Part shown: positions 8,103-18,278 of the stretch, piece by piece
Layout of the letters: every line of letters starts with the position of its first letter
Position numbering within the stretch: position 1 is the stretch's first letter
DNA from: Pseudobacteriovorax sp.
GTDB taxonomy: Bacteria; Bdellovibrionota_B; Oligoflexia; Oligoflexales; Oligoflexaceae
Direction of reading: 5' to 3'
Assembly (NCBI GenBank): GCA_013215145.1
Contig: JABSRP010000032.1
Location: 1 to 64,000 of the forward strand
Length of the DNA: 64,000 nt
Notes under the pieces: model-generated
Databases searched by the model: none
Told to the model about the DNA's origin: nothing
Seen by the model: the letters and a program-made list of their open reading frames with translations, nothing else
Position numbers and translations under genes: made by a program

Positions 8103-11100
8103 TTAATGATTTTCCGAGGCAAGGTGATGATCGTAACGTAGAATCCCGCGCGACTTAATCCAAAAATAGAAATATCCTTGATGGCGGGTAACGACAAATT
8201 TTTCATCGTCATTAAAAGTCGATTTTAGTTCGAAAGGATCCGTTGTGAATGTTACCCAATTACCCTGATCAAAGACGGCAAAATCTTTCTCGGCTCCCAT
8301 AACCCACAGACGACCTTCCTCGTCGCTCCCGGCTCGAATCAATCCATACTTTTCGTCAGTCTCATCTAATGGAGTAGGTCGAAGGACCCAAGTTCCATCG
8401 GTCAAGGTCATCAGTCTACCATTCCCTTTAGCATCACCGAGCAGGGCGTCAGGGTTTTCAACGGTTCCTGGTAGGTATCCGTGGGCCCAAATTTTTCCCT
8501 GGTCATCGATCATGATGTTTCTGACGAAGGTTAAAGGTATATTCGTATCGGCGCTGTGATCATGGGCAATCCATCGATCCTCATCCGGGTTAAATAGATA
8601 GAGACCGCGCCCAGCCAACCAGATGTTTCCTGAAGGATCTTTGACTAGGCGATTTCCACTAGCTTCAGGATAAAAAGAATAGACTCCGTTTCGATTGGCG
8701 ACCACTCCCGATTTCTCGTAAGCGAACCAGACGACTCCAGAATCATCTGTTAAGATTGATGTTGCGTCGTCTCCCATTTCTAAATCGACTTGATCGTTGA
8801 AGTCAATGTGTGTTGTCCATCCTTTAGTACTTTTAGTAGCTAGAGTATCGATGGCTTGGCCAAACTGAAATGATTCACCGATAATGTTGACGAGGGAGCC
8901 TGTGCTGTCAAATTCAAAGTCGCGGATAAACCATACCGGCAGATCGCTGTTCTTTTCATTGCGGGTTTCAAGACCGCGATTCGTTAAGGTAAACAAGCTC
9001 CAGTTAGAAAAAGAGAGGGATCCGTCCGGTGCCGAGACGAAACGGCGAATGATTGCAGAATCGGTAATTTTTGACCATGGTTCCAAGGAAAGGTTAGATC
9101 TGAATAGTCCCGGGGAGCCGTTGATCCATATTCCTTTCGAGTCGGCGGTGATTCGGTTGGGGAAAAACCTTCCTTCGTCGACATCGCTCACGCCCATGAC
9201 CGCAGGGGTAAACGACTCATAGGTTATCAGATCAGTATTCAACCTAGCAACGGCCGCAGTGCTACCGATCCACAGTCTTCGACTGGTATCGATGGTAGCA
9301 GTGATGGCTTTGTTGATACCGAGAGTTTCGAGAGCTTTGCTGTAGTCGACTTTTTTCCTATTCTCATACATGAAAAGAGAGTTCTCCCATGAGACCCACA
9401 CCCGTTGGTCGACATCCTGATAGGTTGTGACGGAAAATGTCCGACCATCGGGATGTTTGGGATAACTTTCAAAGTCGCATTGTTCATTGGAAAACTGAAT
9501 GATACCGAGTCGGGTGAAGGCCCAAAACTGATTTTCATCTCCTTGTAGGCCTTCTATCCGCATATTGCGTAGATTTTCCTGGACTGCCGTGTTGCAGGGG
9601 TGCCCTTGAAAAGTCTGACCGGCAAGGCTATAGAGATATCCATTTTGTGAGACCATGACTCCTTTACCTTCATTCATCAGCCAGATCGTATCGAAACGGT
9701 TGAAGGTAGGTTCGGGATTGGAGAAAGACTCCTTCTGATAGACGATAGTTTCTTCGTCTGATTTATAGTAGTAGATACCTTTACTGGTAGCCAGCCAGAA
9801 GGCTTGATCAGAATCTACTGTCATCTGAGTAATCTGCGCGTCTTGTTGAATAGATAGAGTTGGATGCGGAATATCATCAAGTTCCTTAAATAGGTTAAAC
9901 CCCGTCCACCCTGAGTCTTCCTGTAAAAAGACGTGACGAAAGTTATAAAACCACAGTTTACCCGATGAGTCCCGATAGGATTTGTTTAAATTGGTATTCG
10001 GAACCGACTCAGCTAATCCCAAAGCCTGGTTCGTTATCGCTTCCCATCGATAACTGTTGGCACTGGAAAAGTTGCTGTTGATTTGAAAGTGACTTGTCTG
10101 CCCAAGGGAATCGGAAACTCTGAAGTCCACGAACATCTTGCTATCAGTAATAATGTCCCAGTTCCTTTGACCCAAGTCGAATGTGAGATGAGCTGGGCAA
10201 TTGATATAATCTCCCAGTGACTGTCCAGCGCATTCTGGACTACGACACGTCGCAAAACTCCCCTTAACTTCGGTGTTAGGGTCAGGGACGATTCTCAGGC
10301 GGCACTGCAGCTTCTCTGTTAGTTGCTCTTTGGTATCGAGGTCATCGGAGAGTTCCGCCGTTACCGACACCAGGCTTGATGGGCGGCGTTGAATTTGTCC
10401 AAGAATCTGTAGATCCGGATTATTAAATCGTGCTTTGATCAACGGAAACTCATCATCAACACGAATCACTCGTTGCCAAATTTCGGATCGGTTTCGAGCT
10501 TGATCTTCTGCAAACACAGAAAGGTAATAGATGCCAGAATCGGAAAAAACAATTTGCTGCTCGGTTTTAAAGTCCCCTGGTTGGCAAACTGAATCATCCG
10601 TTTTGCGGCAGACCTGAAGATAGGATCCTTGGCTGGCTGAGATAGGAATAAAGGAAAATCTTCCAACTGTAATTTCTAGTAAAGACTCTTGGATACTCTT
10701 ATCAATCACAAGTTGGGGTGCCGACCTAACAATAGATACGATGCAGTTTGTCGATTCAAAAGCACGCACGAGAGCTTTGGGACCATTGGCCGTCAACGAA
10801 ACAATATACCTACCTTCTTGGGCGAGGGTGTCAAACTCCACGAGACCAGAATCCGTCCAGGTATCGCCAAATGGTTTTACTGGGATCGTTTGCTTCCAAT
10901 CAGCATCATCGGGCCGAACGACATCGAGATTTAATTCAAGTAGTCTACTATTTCCTAGCTCTGATAAATTGATCGGCAAAGAGACTTTTTTATTGAAGAA
11001 CAGGCCTGTTTGCGAGCATCCGAAATCAGCTTGGATATTATTGACTTCGAAAAGTGGAATTTTGTTGAGCCTATTTGGTGATAGTTCGTTGGTTTCCGAT

Positions 11101-11435
11101 TTTCCAAACCATCGACTACTGTAAGAAACTGCGATTACCCCTTTGTCGTCTGGATTGACCGCTACGCAACCCTCCCGGTTGATTGGCAATAGCCTGCTGC
11201 TGTTTTTAGTGACTAACGTCACGTCAAAATCGGATATTAGAGCTGTTTTGGATAAGGGAGATTCGAGTTTGATAAAGCGAACATCGGTCTCCACATCATC
11301 AGAGTCCACAGCACAGTCCCTGGCTACTGAACTATAGTCGTCAGAGATATTTTTTGAACAACCAGATAAAACTATTGAAAGCAAGATGATCAAGAAAGAC
11401 GGTATTTTTGCTTTATGACAGAAGTATCGGGCCAT
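8103..11435 (-). CDS. Large lipoprotein with two-component-regulator-type propeller repeats
   Basis: An 1110-residue exported lipoprotein. The signal peptide has a hydrophobic run followed by lipobox VLSGC (Cys26). The middle and C-terminal thirds contain many repeats of the regulator-propeller (Reg_prop) type, each with a G-x-(I/L/V)-W core: for example GVVWFAYEKSGVV, GNIWLAGRGLYLF, GKIWAHGY and GRLWVMGAEKDF, which should build one or two beta-propellers. The N-terminal third has Cys-containing, Ig-like beta segments. Usually such propellers are the sensor of hybrid histidine kinases, but here no membrane-kinase output follows. It is therefore a free surface or periplasmic binding protein (inference). 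AGGAAG precedes the ATG by six bases. Confidence 0.8.
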   Translation of the reverse strand: MARYFCHKAKIPSFLIILLSIVLSGCSKNISDDYSSVARDCAVDSDDVETDVRFIKLESPLSKTALISDFDVTLVTKNSSRLLPINREGCVAVNPDDKGVIAVSYSSRWFGKSETNELSPNRLNKIPLFEVNNIQADFGCSQTGLFFNKKVSLPINLSELGNSRLLELNLDVVRPDDADWKQTIPVKPFGDTWTDSGLVEFDTLAQEGRYIVSLTANGPKALVRAFESTNCIVSIVRSAPQLVIDKSIQESLLEITVGRFSFIPISASQGSYLQVCRKTDDSVCQPGDFKTEQQIVFSDSGIYYLSVFAEDQARNRSEIWQRVIRVDDEFPLIKARFNNPDLQILGQIQRRPSSLVSVTAELSDDLDTKEQLTEKLQCRLRIVPDPNTEVKGSFATCRSPECAGQSLGDYINCPAHLTFDLGQRNWDIITDSKMFVDFRVSDSLGQTSHFQINSNFSSANSYRWEAITNQALGLAESVPNTNLNKSYRDSSGKLWFYNFRHVFLQEDSGWTGFNLFKELDDIPHPTLSIQQDAQITQMTVDSDQAFWLATSKGIYYYKSDEETIVYQKESFSNPEPTFNRFDTIWLMNEGKGVMVSQNGYLYSLAGQTFQGHPCNTAVQENLRNMRIEGLQGDENQFWAFTRLGIIQFSNEQCDFESYPKHPDGRTFSVTTYQDVDQRVWVSWENSLFMYENRKKVDYSKALETLGINKAITATIDTSRRLWIGSTAAVARLNTDLITYESFTPAVMGVSDVDEGRFFPNRITADSKGIWINGSPGLFRSNLSLEPWSKITDSAIIRRFVSAPDGSLSFSNWSLFTLTNRGLETRNEKNSDLPVWFIRDFEFDSTGSLVNIIGESFQFGQAIDTLATKSTKGWTTHIDFNDQVDLEMGDDATSILTDDSGVVWFAYEKSGVVANRNGVYSFYPEASGNRLVKDPSGNIWLAGRGLYLFNPDEDRWIAHDHSADTNIPLTFVRNIMIDDQGKIWAHGYLPGTVENPDALLGDAKGNGRLMTLTDGTWVLRPTPLDETDEKYGLIRAGSDEEGRLWVMGAEKDFAVFDQGNWVTFTTDPFELKSTFNDDEKFVVTRHQGYFYFWIKSRGILRYDHHLASENH

Positions 11436-11815
11436 GGAAAGCTTCCTCTCTTGGGTATCTGAATACGTTCGAAATCAGTTCGCTTTGAGACGTATAGCCA
11501 ATGTTAATATGTATGCCAAATTAATCAGTAAGGACTCCAATCATGGGCTTTAGGCTTTCTTTTCCCCTTGGGGTCTTCATCATAAGAATTTCGAAGCAAT
11601 ATTGATCATATATCACTATTTTTATTAGATATTTTACATCTGGCGCCATGGTGTTAATCAGACCAAAGGATGGATATTCATCGACTTCTCATCCAATAAC
11701 GCTGTTTAAAGATGAATGGTCTGATAAAATTGACTTTCAGGTTAATTTCGCATCAAGGAAAGCAGTGGAATCCTTAAACTCGATTAAGCTAATACCTCTA
11801 GACCAAGGTAATATC

Positions 11816-12232
11816 ATGATGATTAAAGATATAGTGATAACCGAGAGCCAGGCTGCGTTTGAGAATCAGACTGAAAGGCACGTAAACTGCCTCTTGAACC
11901 CGATCCCAGGAAGGACTGTCTTAGGATTTGCTCTGAAAAAACAGCAAACAATCATTGGATGTTTTAGACTTATCCTTTCTCCTGAAGAAGACCAGTGCTC
12001 TCTTTCAGCTTTCGCTATCTCAATGGAATTCCAAAACCAAGGGTATGGTAAAAAATCCTTGGTAGAGATAATTGACTATGTTTCTGCGAGATATCCGAAA
12101 GCAAACGTCTTCGGATTGTCCGTGAATTCTAAAAATACTACTGCAAAACGTTTGTACGAAAAATGTGGGTTTGAGTATCATGGCCCGTTTGAAGAACATG
12201 GCGACACCTACCGCTTGAAATTACGTAGATAA
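11816..12232 (+). CDS. GNAT family N-acetyltransferase
   Basis: Acetyl-CoA-dependent acetyltransferase with the acetyl-CoA pyrophosphate-binding motif QNQGYGKKSL (Q-x-x-G-x-G) and a C-terminal NSKNTTAKRLYEKCGF segment typical of the fold. Substrate unknown. The frame is open from an ATG at 11648, giving 194 residues, but that start has no binding site. AAGG lies seven bases before ATG 11816, which gives a standard 138-residue GNAT domain, so I chose it. It is monocistronic and followed by a good terminator at 12323. Confidence 0.8.
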   Translation: MMIKDIVITESQAAFENQTERHVNCLLNPIPGRTVLGFALKKQQTIIGCFRLILSPEEDQCSLSAFAISMEFQNQGYGKKSLVEIIDYVSARYPKANVFGLSVNSKNTTAKRLYEKCGFEYHGPFEEHGDTYRLKLRR

Positions 12233-12322
12233 TCTAGATAATTAACTACCTAAAATTTATACCGCTATGATGATCCTCCAGTATTTGATTTCTCTGAACA
12301 TCTAGACCTTCCTAGGTTTTGG

Positions 12323-12353
12323 CTTCCGAGCAAATCTCGGAAGATCTTTTTTT
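12323..12353 (+). terminator. Rho-independent terminator of the GNAT gene
   Basis: Perfect 8-bp stem CTTCCGAG / CTCGGAAG with five-base loop CAAAT, then AT and a C-T7 run ending at 12353. The T run is on the plus strand, so it serves the acetyltransferase gene. It overlaps the stop codon of the convergent lipoprotein gene. Confidence 0.85.
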
Positions 12354-13281
12354 AAAGACTTTTACTGGTAAAGAAATCGGTAGAAGTTAGATCTTCAGGT
12401 AGAATAGGACCACTTATAATATTCTTTCGACACATTATCGCATCTTCGTTTATATGGAAGTTGATCATATTATCGTAATTTAGGCTAGAATCGACTCTAT
12501 TATGTACGGTACCAGTAACGAACAAGCCGTCTGCATTTCTATAGGGAGTCCAGAAATAGGTTCTTTCTCCGGAAATTGGCAGGATTAAAGAGTATCCCGC
12601 CGTATTACTATTTTTACTAACGATCGTACAGAAAACATCATCAGAAATCCATTTATGTTTGAATGTTCCATCGAAGATAATTTCAGAATTAAACGTATCG
12701 GTGGTGATAAAACTCTTCGTTGTAGAAAACTCTAACCAGCTATCCTTTGCTTGCTCCGCTTGATCTGCTGGTATTCCTGCAAAATAGGCCGTCTTCATGC
12801 TCTCGGGTACATTGTCTAAACTCTCACTGGGGATGCTATTTACGATCCTATGGAACCGCTCTGTATCAACTTTGTACATGACATTAGATTTAAGACCTAA
12901 GCTCGCTAAATGACCATCTCTTCTAGCGTCATCACCTTGACTTTCTTCTTTGAAAATACCAGTCTGAATTTCTATGTCCAACGAACAAGAAGCATCTTCG
13001 ACAGTTAATCTATTGTCAGAGATCGTGTAGGGAGTCCAACTTACACAGTTATCGCCTTGTGGTCTCATAAGCTGCAATTCGCCACTTTCAAGCTTAGCAT
13101 TTTGAATGGAAATAGCTGTGGTGTAGCTAAACTCCTCTTTGAAGCTTGGGGGCAAGTACCAGTTTCCGTTAAAGCTATCGGCGTAGTTGGGACGCTCCCC
13201 GTTCGATTTATTGTCTTTATCTTTATCGCAAGAAACTAACATTCCAAGAGTTAAAAGTATTGTGATCATAGAAAGTTTCAC
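12352..13281 (-). CDS. Hypothetical lipoprotein
   Basis: Exported lipoprotein of about 309 residues with lipobox MLVSC followed by a charged DKDKDNK linker. No enzyme motif was recognised; the body is a beta-rich sequence with aromatic residues. A frame is open from TTG 13293, but GAGG sits six bases before GTG 13281, which makes GTG the better start and gives a compact signal peptide. Convergent with the GNAT gene and separated from the next lipoprotein gene by about 240 bases. Function unknown. Confidence 0.7.
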   Translation of the reverse strand: MKLSMITILLTLGMLVSCDKDKDNKSNGERPNYADSFNGNWYLPPSFKEEFSYTTAISIQNAKLESGELQLMRPQGDNCVSWTPYTISDNRLTVEDASCSLDIEIQTGIFKEESQGDDARRDGHLASLGLKSNVMYKVDTERFHRIVNSIPSESLDNVPESMKTAYFAGIPADQAEQAKDSWLEFSTTKSFITTDTFNSEIIFDGTFKHKWISDDVFCTIVSKNSNTAGYSLILPISGERTYFWTPYRNADGLFVTGTVHNRVDSSLNYDNMINFHINEDAIMCRKNIISGPILPEDLTSTDFFTSKSL

Positions 13282-13525
13282 ATCATGCCTCAAAATAAAT
13301 TAAGAAATATCGAAAACCCTTCGACGCCTTCATAGCTTAAGCAAAGAACAGACCAAGACCCAAAATCATGATATATCATTGAAATTATTGGAATCAGACC
13401 CCAAGGTTTGCCTCACACAAGGACACAGCTGTGGCGTTTGTCTTGTCTGCTAACACAAAGTCGATTCAGGTTTTCGATGAGCCAGACAGCTTAAATGAAG
13501 CTGCCATCGTTATCATTTTGCCAAG

Positions 13526-13870
13526 TTACGGCCTTGTGGTAAAGCCTCCATCGCCAACGACCACTGGTTTGGTGGTTGCAACTTTCTTTACGTCCTGGCA
13601 CCTGTTTGTTCCGCCTGGACCAGCGCATTCTGTACCACCCCAACTGCCTTCACACCGACCATCGTTGTAGGTTCCCGTTTTGCCCTTATTTGAGCCCGAG
13701 GTCACCCGGCATTTACCGCCATTTGAACCACCACTACTCCCTCCTCCTGGAGCTGCCCGGAGAGAAAGAGATGAATCTGTCACTGATTCATCAGTTCCAC
13801 AGCTGACGGCACAAAGCCCGAAGCCAAGAACTAAGGCAATTTTTCCAAATGAATGTCGCGTGAGTTTCAT
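13526..13870 (-). CDS. Small Gly/Cys-rich lipoprotein
   Basis: A 114-residue exported lipoprotein: N-terminal hydrophobic segment, lipobox CAVSC, then a Gly/Ser-rich low-complexity stretch and a compact C-terminal part with four further cysteines (KCRV, RCEG, ECAG, RCQD). GGAGG lies seven bases before the ATG, giving a confident start. Likely a small surface lipoprotein stabilised by disulfides. Function unknown. Confidence 0.72.
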   Translation of the reverse strand: MKLTRHSFGKIALVLGFGLCAVSCGTDESVTDSSLSLRAAPGGGSSGGSNGGKCRVTSGSNKGKTGTYNDGRCEGSWGGTECAGPGGTNRCQDVKKVATTKPVVVGDGGFTTRP

Positions 13871-14486
13871 AGACTATCCTCCATATGATGTCGATGTGAA
13901 GGGAACGATTACAAACAAATTTTTATTCAAAAAAATTTTAAATCTGTTGCACTTGCTTGGGAAAATAAAGGGATACGATACATTCACAATGTCGTCAAAT
14001 ATCTAGTTCTATATTTAAAGGATAAGTCTGAAGCGCGGACCGTCAATAAATACTGGTCTACTCTGAGGGAACATTCGACCAAATTGCAATCATGTTTGCT
14101 GATTCAGGTCAGTACATTGCCGTAATAGATTCTAGACCTTTTAAAGAAAAAAATTCAGTGGAATCATTCCAAATTGGAAAAGGGTATCTTCACCCCCACT
14201 TACCCTCAAATTATTTGACCTTTAAATCAAAACAGTTAAACAAAAACTTGAGGTCAATTTCACTTTTTTTGCAATAATCTGGCTTCCTCTGCGTGAAAAG
14301 GGTGAACTCACCTTGTGGTTCGAAACGGACTTGAGGAAGGAGTTGCATTGAAAATTCTACTCTTTGCCCTGAGACCTTAGATGTGTGAAATATAAACGCA
14401 TCATTGTAGAAAAGCTTCGACGTTTTACTAGGTATACTTTTTATAATCAAATTTGACTTTAGGTCATTGAATCCAAAGGAGCTAAT
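13871..14486. other. Intergenic stretch without recognised gene
   Basis: About 615 bases between divergent genes. Two short open frames (14092-14277 plus, 14211-14450 minus) lack binding sites and recognisable content. Promoters of both neighbours should lie here, but I cannot place them. Confidence 0.3.
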
Positions 14487-14948
14487 ATGAAATCCCTTAC
14501 TCTATTGTTTTCACTACTCATTCTTTTAAATCAGTCAGCCTTTGCTGATGTTGAGCGAAAACGAGCAAGACTTTTTAAAATGGTCACAACTCAAAACGTA
14601 CTATACTTTGATAGTGGTTATCGAAACGCATCTGGAGTTTGTCAGCCAAGCCAAGTGGCCCTTTGTGTTCCCAATAGTGCCGAACGATCAGAACTCCTTG
14701 AAGCTCAAAAATGCGAAGGAGATATCAATATTAAGAATTCCTATAAGTTCTCCAATGGCGAGGTTCCGGCTCAGTTTGATAACTCCAGGTTTGATTTCAG
14801 ATTTGCAGAAACCAGCAGAGTGAACAGTCACTTCAATGGACAAGTAGTTTATGATGATGTCCCTCTAACCGAACAAGAAGAATCAGATAGGTGTTTCAGT
14901 GGAAAATTCTATCGTGAGCTTGTTTTTACAGCAATTTGTGCTCGATAG
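14487..14948 (+). CDS. Small exported protein, unknown function
   Basis: A 153-residue protein with a clear Sec signal peptide (basic start, leucine-rich core, cleavage likely after SAFA). The mature part has six cysteines, in keeping with a disulfide-stabilised periplasmic or secreted protein. AAGGAG precedes the ATG at five bases. No family recognised. One of several similar-sized exported Cys proteins in 13.5-23 kb. Confidence 0.7.
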   Translation: MKSLTLLFSLLILLNQSAFADVERKRARLFKMVTTQNVLYFDSGYRNASGVCQPSQVALCVPNSAERSELLEAQKCEGDINIKNSYKFSNGEVPAQFDNSRFDFRFAETSRVNSHFNGQVVYDDVPLTEQEESDRCFSGKFYRELVFTAICAR

Positions 14949-15152
14949 AAGCATATATAAGAGTGACCTTGGGATGATGATTTTCAAGTGCAGCCTCCCA
15001 AGGCTGTTCTCTGTATGATAACCCTGATTTAGAACCAGGTATTACACTACTGTCCATCGCAAATCGTCCTTAAAAAAACAAAATCACTCGCCACGACTGA
15101 CGAACAGTTAACGTTAGTGTTCAACCATGGAATTACTTAGTGAGACCTAAAT

Positions 15153-16100
15153 ATGAGAACAGTAAATGATGAAATCTCAACCCTTAGACACCTTGCTTCC
15201 TCTTCATCAGAGATATCAGAATTGGGTAGCGATTGCTGGTTGTTTGGAGGGACTGGAAAAAAAGGTGTCACGGGTAGGGATATCGATTTACTAGTATTGG
15301 GACTAACCCACGGTAATGAGGTTGTGGGCCTACCTATCATCGCAAATATCATGAAACATTTGATCTCCCAGAAGACAAAGCTCAATGTTTGCTTGTGCTT
15401 GGGCAATATTCAGGCTGCAGTAGCTGGTAAACGATTCATTGAATCAGATCTCAATCGTTCCTTTGGTTTAAAATCAGCAAGCAATGCAGAAGAGGCCAGG
15501 GCCATTTTTATCGGTCAAATAATGGAAAAAAGCACATGGGCAATTGACTTACACCAAACTCAAACAAAGACCACACGTCCGTTTTTTATCTCTCGGTTTG
15601 ACCAATGCTCTTACAATTTAATGCGGATGCTATCAGATATCCAATTTGTCACTTACTTTACTGCATCATTTTCGAGCGAGGGAATGACTACTATTAACTA
15701 TCACTTGTCAAAAGGTGGCTCTGGATTTGGCATCGAACTTGGAACCAAAGGTTTTTGTGAGGAGCAAATTACGTTTGGACAAAACATCGTAGAAAACATG
15801 TTAAACAAGATTTCGACACCTATAGAGGTTCAATTTGATGTTAATAAAGATGAGCGTTCTTTGATGGTTAAACAAATTGTTTCCGCAAAATCCAACTATC
15901 TTCTCAGAACGGACTTGGCAAATATGTCTAAACTAGAGGAAGGAGAATTCATCGGCACAATTGACAACAATGATGTTCATACATTTGATAGTTGTTTCGT
16001 CCTCTTTCCTAAAAATGGCAATAAAGAACCTATTCGAATAGAAAAAGTCACCGAAGTCGTTCGATTGTTACAGCCAGTTGGTCTGGTAACTAAATCGTAA
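15153..16100 (+). CDS. Succinylglutamate desuccinylase/aspartoacylase family deacylase
   Basis: Zinc carboxypeptidase-like amidohydrolase, 315 residues, that removes an acyl group from an N-acyl amino acid. Zinc ligands are visible: the HGNE motif (His53, Glu56) and DLHQT (His134). The DLNRSF motif near residue 99 and a later substrate-side GIELGTKG segment also match AstE/AspA enzymes. No signal peptide, so cytoplasmic. The gene lies about 100 bases upstream of a damaged sodium:solute symporter on the same strand, suggesting a former uptake-and-deacylate pair (inference). Which acyl amino acid is used cannot be told. Confidence 0.85.
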   Translation: MRTVNDEISTLRHLASSSSEISELGSDCWLFGGTGKKGVTGRDIDLLVLGLTHGNEVVGLPIIANIMKHLISQKTKLNVCLCLGNIQAAVAGKRFIESDLNRSFGLKSASNAEEARAIFIGQIMEKSTWAIDLHQTQTKTTRPFFISRFDQCSYNLMRMLSDIQFVTYFTASFSSEGMTTINYHLSKGGSGFGIELGTKGFCEEQITFGQNIVENMLNKISTPIEVQFDVNKDERSLMVKQIVSAKSNYLLRTDLANMSKLEEGEFIGTIDNNDVHTFDSCFVLFPKNGNKEPIRIEKVTEVVRLLQPVGLVTKS

Positions 16101-16202
16101 TTTGCTCTTAGTAAAATGCGGCAACGTAGGTGATAAATTTGAGCTTCCTCAATTCACTTTAATTCTGCCTCTTTCGATACCTCTTGGATTATAAGGAATT
16201 AT

Positions 16203-17540
16203 ATTACCGACCAACTATTAATCGCTGCAACAATAATGATTTTCCCTATTATCGCACTGTGGGGTAGAGTAAACGTCACCGAGCCATCTTCATTGTCAAA
16301 GTCTGTTGGAGCGTTTCCCATTGGAGCAGGATCAGCGATGTCGATAGTTGGCGGTGCCGCAACATTAAATATGGCTTCGCTTGGCTACCAATTTGGTTGG
16401 CATATCTTGATCGATCCCACGACTGTTTTGATCGGTTTGATTCCAAGTATACTACTCGTAAAAAAAATTTAAGAAAGCAGAGAATTAACTATAACAGGGT
16501 TGTTAACGGGAGCTAGCTCAAGACTTAAATTGATACTCGGACTCACATCATTTTTGGTTTATCTTTTGTTTTCTGCTGCTCAACTGGTGGCAATCGATCG
16601 CTTAATCGAGCCTTACTTCCGCGAAGCTGGTAGCACTACAAGAATAGTGATTGTTTCCTTAGTTGTATATTTTTACATAGGGTTTGCTGGCTTTAAAGGT
16701 GTGAATAAGACAGACTTTTTTCAATTTTTCACTGTAGTATTGCTGTTTGTTATTCCTGTAGGATTTATCTTCTTATCGAAAATAGAATTCCATAGCCCGA
16801 TACCTACATCAGAGGCAGCTTTGTTTTCAGATCTCCCGATTGACCTAGCTCTGTATTTGTTTCTTCCTATGTTTTGGATTCCTATTTCCCAGGATGTTAA
16901 TATAAGAATTAAGGCGGCACGTAGCAACCAAGCCGGTATAATTGGTTTGCTTTCGGGCGGCCTCTTCTATTTTGTGATAGTCGCTTTATCGATAAGCATT
17001 GGAATCTCGCTCAAAACGTCCGGAATTGATCTAGATTCCCCAGAAGAGGCATTACCTAATTTTTTCCTCAGTGAATTTGGGTCATATAGCATTCTGGCCA
17101 CGATTGCGCTCATTTGTGCAATCATTTCAACCCTTGATTCATTTGGTTTTAACGCTTCTATTTCTCTCAATTTGGATGTTTTTTCCTCAAAAAAAGAATC
17201 CAAGGCAGATGGTTCAAAACGTCACATATCGACCGTGTTCGCAGTATTTTTTTTGTCCTTATTAATTGCTAACTACTTTAATCAAATTCTTTCTTTGATT
17301 CTAATGGCTCTTCTCCTATATATTTCACTTTTTTTTCCAATAGCTGTAGGGCGTCTTATAAAAGTCTCAGATCATTGGCTAGAGAAGACAGCGATAATTA
17401 CTCTTCTTCTCCTAATCGCCGTCAAATTAACAAAGTTGACAGTACCACTGGAACCCGTGTTTTTTCTTATCTTTCACTTAATTTTGATCACAATGGTCTT
17501 CATTCTTCAAAAGATTTCTTTGCGTCGTGAGATAAGATAA
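16203..17540 (+). pseudogene. Sodium:solute symporter, interrupted by in-frame stop
   Basis: Two segments, 16236-16472 and 16500-17540, lie in the same reading frame, separated only by TAA at 16470-16472 and nine sense codons. Together they give about 445 residues with SSS-family traits: GGAATLNMASLGYQFGWH in the first part, and multiple hydrophobic helices with FLPMFWIPISQD and STLDSFGFNASISL in the second. The expected start is also damaged: AAGGAA is followed at four bases by ATT (16203), reading (M)TDQLLIAATI, where an ATG would be expected. Two defects argue for a decaying gene rather than a sequencing slip. A truncated product from ATG 16236 would have only two or three helices. Confidence 0.75.
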
Positions 17541-17816
17541 GGTCGGAGCCCCGGAATTTGCTCAACACCTTAAACACTCAATCAACTTCTGATCAAATTG
17601 TAGTCTTCGACCTATCAAGTCTAGTTGGACAAAGTAGCCGTGATTTTTTTGAGACGAGCAAATAGTTACTGATTTGCTGGGTCGAAACTTTTCTTATGCA
17701 ATATTATCTCAAAAGAAGCGTGATATAAGTGTAGCTTAAAAAGCCTAGACAGCTTTTTGATGTTGTCATAGGTCAAGTACGTATAAATCTGTTTTGAATA
17801 ACTATAAGGAGAAACA

Positions 17817-18278
17817 ATGAAAATTCTATTAGCTGCAAGCTTTCTAGTTCTATCTTATGGATCAGCTTCTGCTGAGGTCACCAAGGTTTTCACCGACGAT
17901 AAAAATGCCCCTATCGTCTACTATGGACCCTTCGATGGTATTGGAATCAGTATGTTTGAACAGGGATTCTGCCGAAGCAAAGGATTTGAGGATGCCATCG
18001 AAAGTCTAACTCAATTCAATACAACAGACCGTATTCTAAATTATACATCGATAACATGTCGCAATTCTGGTCCTATAAAGACATTTATGACTTACAATGG
18101 CTTACCCATAGTGCATGGTGCCTTCGATGATCCTCCAATTGATGGATTCGGTCAACAGAGCTTTAGGGAGCAATTCTGTATCAATCGGGGATATAATAGC
18201 GTTGCAAGCTTCGACATAATTGGTACAGATTTGAATCGCAGATTGAGTTTTTACAACAGCATAACATGCTCCATTTAA
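17817..18278 (+). CDS. Small exported protein with internal duplication
   Basis: A 153-residue exported protein with a Sec signal peptide cleaved after SASA. The mature chain consists of two similar halves. Each half has a PFDGxG or AFDDPPIDGFG opening, then FC-x3-GF/GY, and ends with a (Y/F)-x-SITC motif, so a roughly 70-residue unit has been duplicated. Four cysteines, two per unit, probably form one disulfide in each. AAGGAG precedes the ATG. Family and function unknown. Confidence 0.72.
   Translation: MKILLAASFLVLSYGSASAEVTKVFTDDKNAPIVYYGPFDGIGISMFEQGFCRSKGFEDAIESLTQFNTTDRILNYTSITCRNSGPIKTFMTYNGLPIVHGAFDDPPIDGFGQQSFREQFCINRGYNSVASFDIIGTDLNRRLSFYNSITCSI

Noticed and set aside
7946..8212. 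88-codon minus-strand frame overlapping the end of the propeller lipoprotein gene, possible frameshifted tail
   Set aside because: No propeller-like motifs or recognisable content, and the lipoprotein already ends in a plausible place.
11648..11815. N-terminal extension of the GNAT protein
   Set aside because: No binding site at ATG 11648, and the acetyltransferase domain fits a start at 11816.
14211..14450. 79-codon minus-strand frame in the intergenic gap
   Set aside because: TTG start without a binding site; no recognisable domain.
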